Source: Gemmobacter caeruleus (GTDB taxonomy: Bacteria > Pseudomonadota > Alphaproteobacteria > Rhodobacterales > Rhodobacteraceae). From it: a stretch of DNA of 49,709 bases. Below the pieces are notes generated by a model. That model saw only the letters and a program-made list of their open reading frames with translations, searched no databases and was not told the DNA's origin. Shown here piece after piece: positions 49,590 to 49,709 of the stretch (position 1 is its first letter; each line of letters begins with the position of its first letter). The stretch is from NCBI RefSeq assembly GCF_008271655.1, contig NZ_VKKX01000005.1:1-49709 (forward strand), in the 5' to 3' direction. Position numbers and translations under genes: made by a program.

Positions 49590-49709
49590 TCTCCAAGTAA
49601 GTCGCTGATTTCGCTGTCGTAATCGTGATATTTCGCATATAAATCATGGCGTTGACGGCTGCGAGGGGCGCGTTTCATGGATCACCTGGAGGGTGCGGGC
49701 TTGGCGCGG
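49590..49709. other. Foreign sequence joined to the broken hsdM; window edge
   Basis: The bases right of the HsdM break are not methylase sequence. On the minus strand an ATG at 49678 opens a frame (MKRAPRSRQRHDLYAKYHDYDSE...) that runs 47 codons to 49535 through the junction. It may be the start of a small gene or part of a mobile element end. The window stops before this can be decided. Confidence 0.45.

Noticed and set aside
1-49709. CRISPR arrays, tRNA or rRNA genes, and integrase/att sites
   Set aside because: I saw no regularly spaced repeats, no cloverleaf-like sequence with CCA-end context, and no tyrosine integrase. The Tn3 resolvase is the only site-specific recombinase.

Overview
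The window looks like the accessory genome (conjugative plasmid or integrative conjugative element) of a GC-rich alphaproteobacterium, most likely a member of the Rhodobacteraceae/Roseobacter group. This rests on gene content, codon style and the type of conjugation system. I could not run searches, so family names come from motifs read in the translations.

Layout. (1) 1-865: the end of a Tn3-family transposon, with the 5' end of tnpA, a probable res region, tnpR and a 38-bp terminal inverted repeat. It has cut a LysR regulator gene in two. (2) 866-3863: the LysR stump, then a DJ-1/PfpI protein, two small ABM-type monooxygenase-like proteins and an SDR oxidoreductase. (3) 3878-4902: an IS481-family insertion sequence. 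(4) 4956-6075: a TctC-type solute-binding protein gene carrying an in-frame amber codon, with a palindromic operator before it and a strong terminator after it. (5) 6077-14631: a DUF983 gene; an eight-gene, translationally coupled Nit1C-type nitrilase operon on the minus strand (MSMEG_0572-type protein, nitrilase, radical SAM, GNAT, AIR-synthase-like, MSMEG_0570-type, FAD oxidoreductase, LnmK/Pnap_2097-like hot-dog protein); and a divergent MocR-type regulator. Nit1C clusters have been linked to cyanide/nitrile nitrogen assimilation in other bacteria.

(6) 14737-33330: conjugation module 1. A DNA-binding protein and two exported proteins lie on the minus strand. A long plus-strand operon then encodes a P-type (VirB/VirD4) type IV secretion system: VirB1-like transglycosylase, B2, B3, B4, a small lipoprotein, a second transglycosylase built into a VirB5-like scaffold, VirB5, an exported protein, B6, B8, B9, B10, B11, a 727-residue protein, the coupling ATPase VirD4 and a Tat-signal-like WYL-domain protein. 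(7) 33458-39048: cargo on the minus strand, comprising a DUF262 / AAA-ATPase (DUF3696-like) / unknown three-gene operon that looks like an anti-phage system, and a 697-residue protein with a UPF0149/YecA-like domain. (8) 39314-44886: a nuclease gene broken by a TGA codon, then conjugation module 2: relaxase, MobC-like accessory protein, a 537-bp non-coding region with repeats (oriT candidate), a ParA/VirC1-like ATPase, a VirC2-like protein, a small protein and SSB. (9) 45164-49709: small genes, a WGR-domain protein, a PIN-toxin/HTH-antitoxin pair, an unknown 339-residue protein and a beheaded HsdM methylase at the right edge.

How the parts work together. The MobC/relaxase complex would nick DNA in the 42.2-42.7 kb region. 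The VirC1/VirC2-like pair probably helps bring the complex to VirD4, which passes it to the VirB channel. The 727-residue protein shares its C-terminal ~180 residues with the relaxase, which suggests a common transfer signal. Together with the defence-like operon and the WYL protein, it is the least explained part of the window. No rRNA, tRNA, CRISPR array or recognisable replication initiator was seen.
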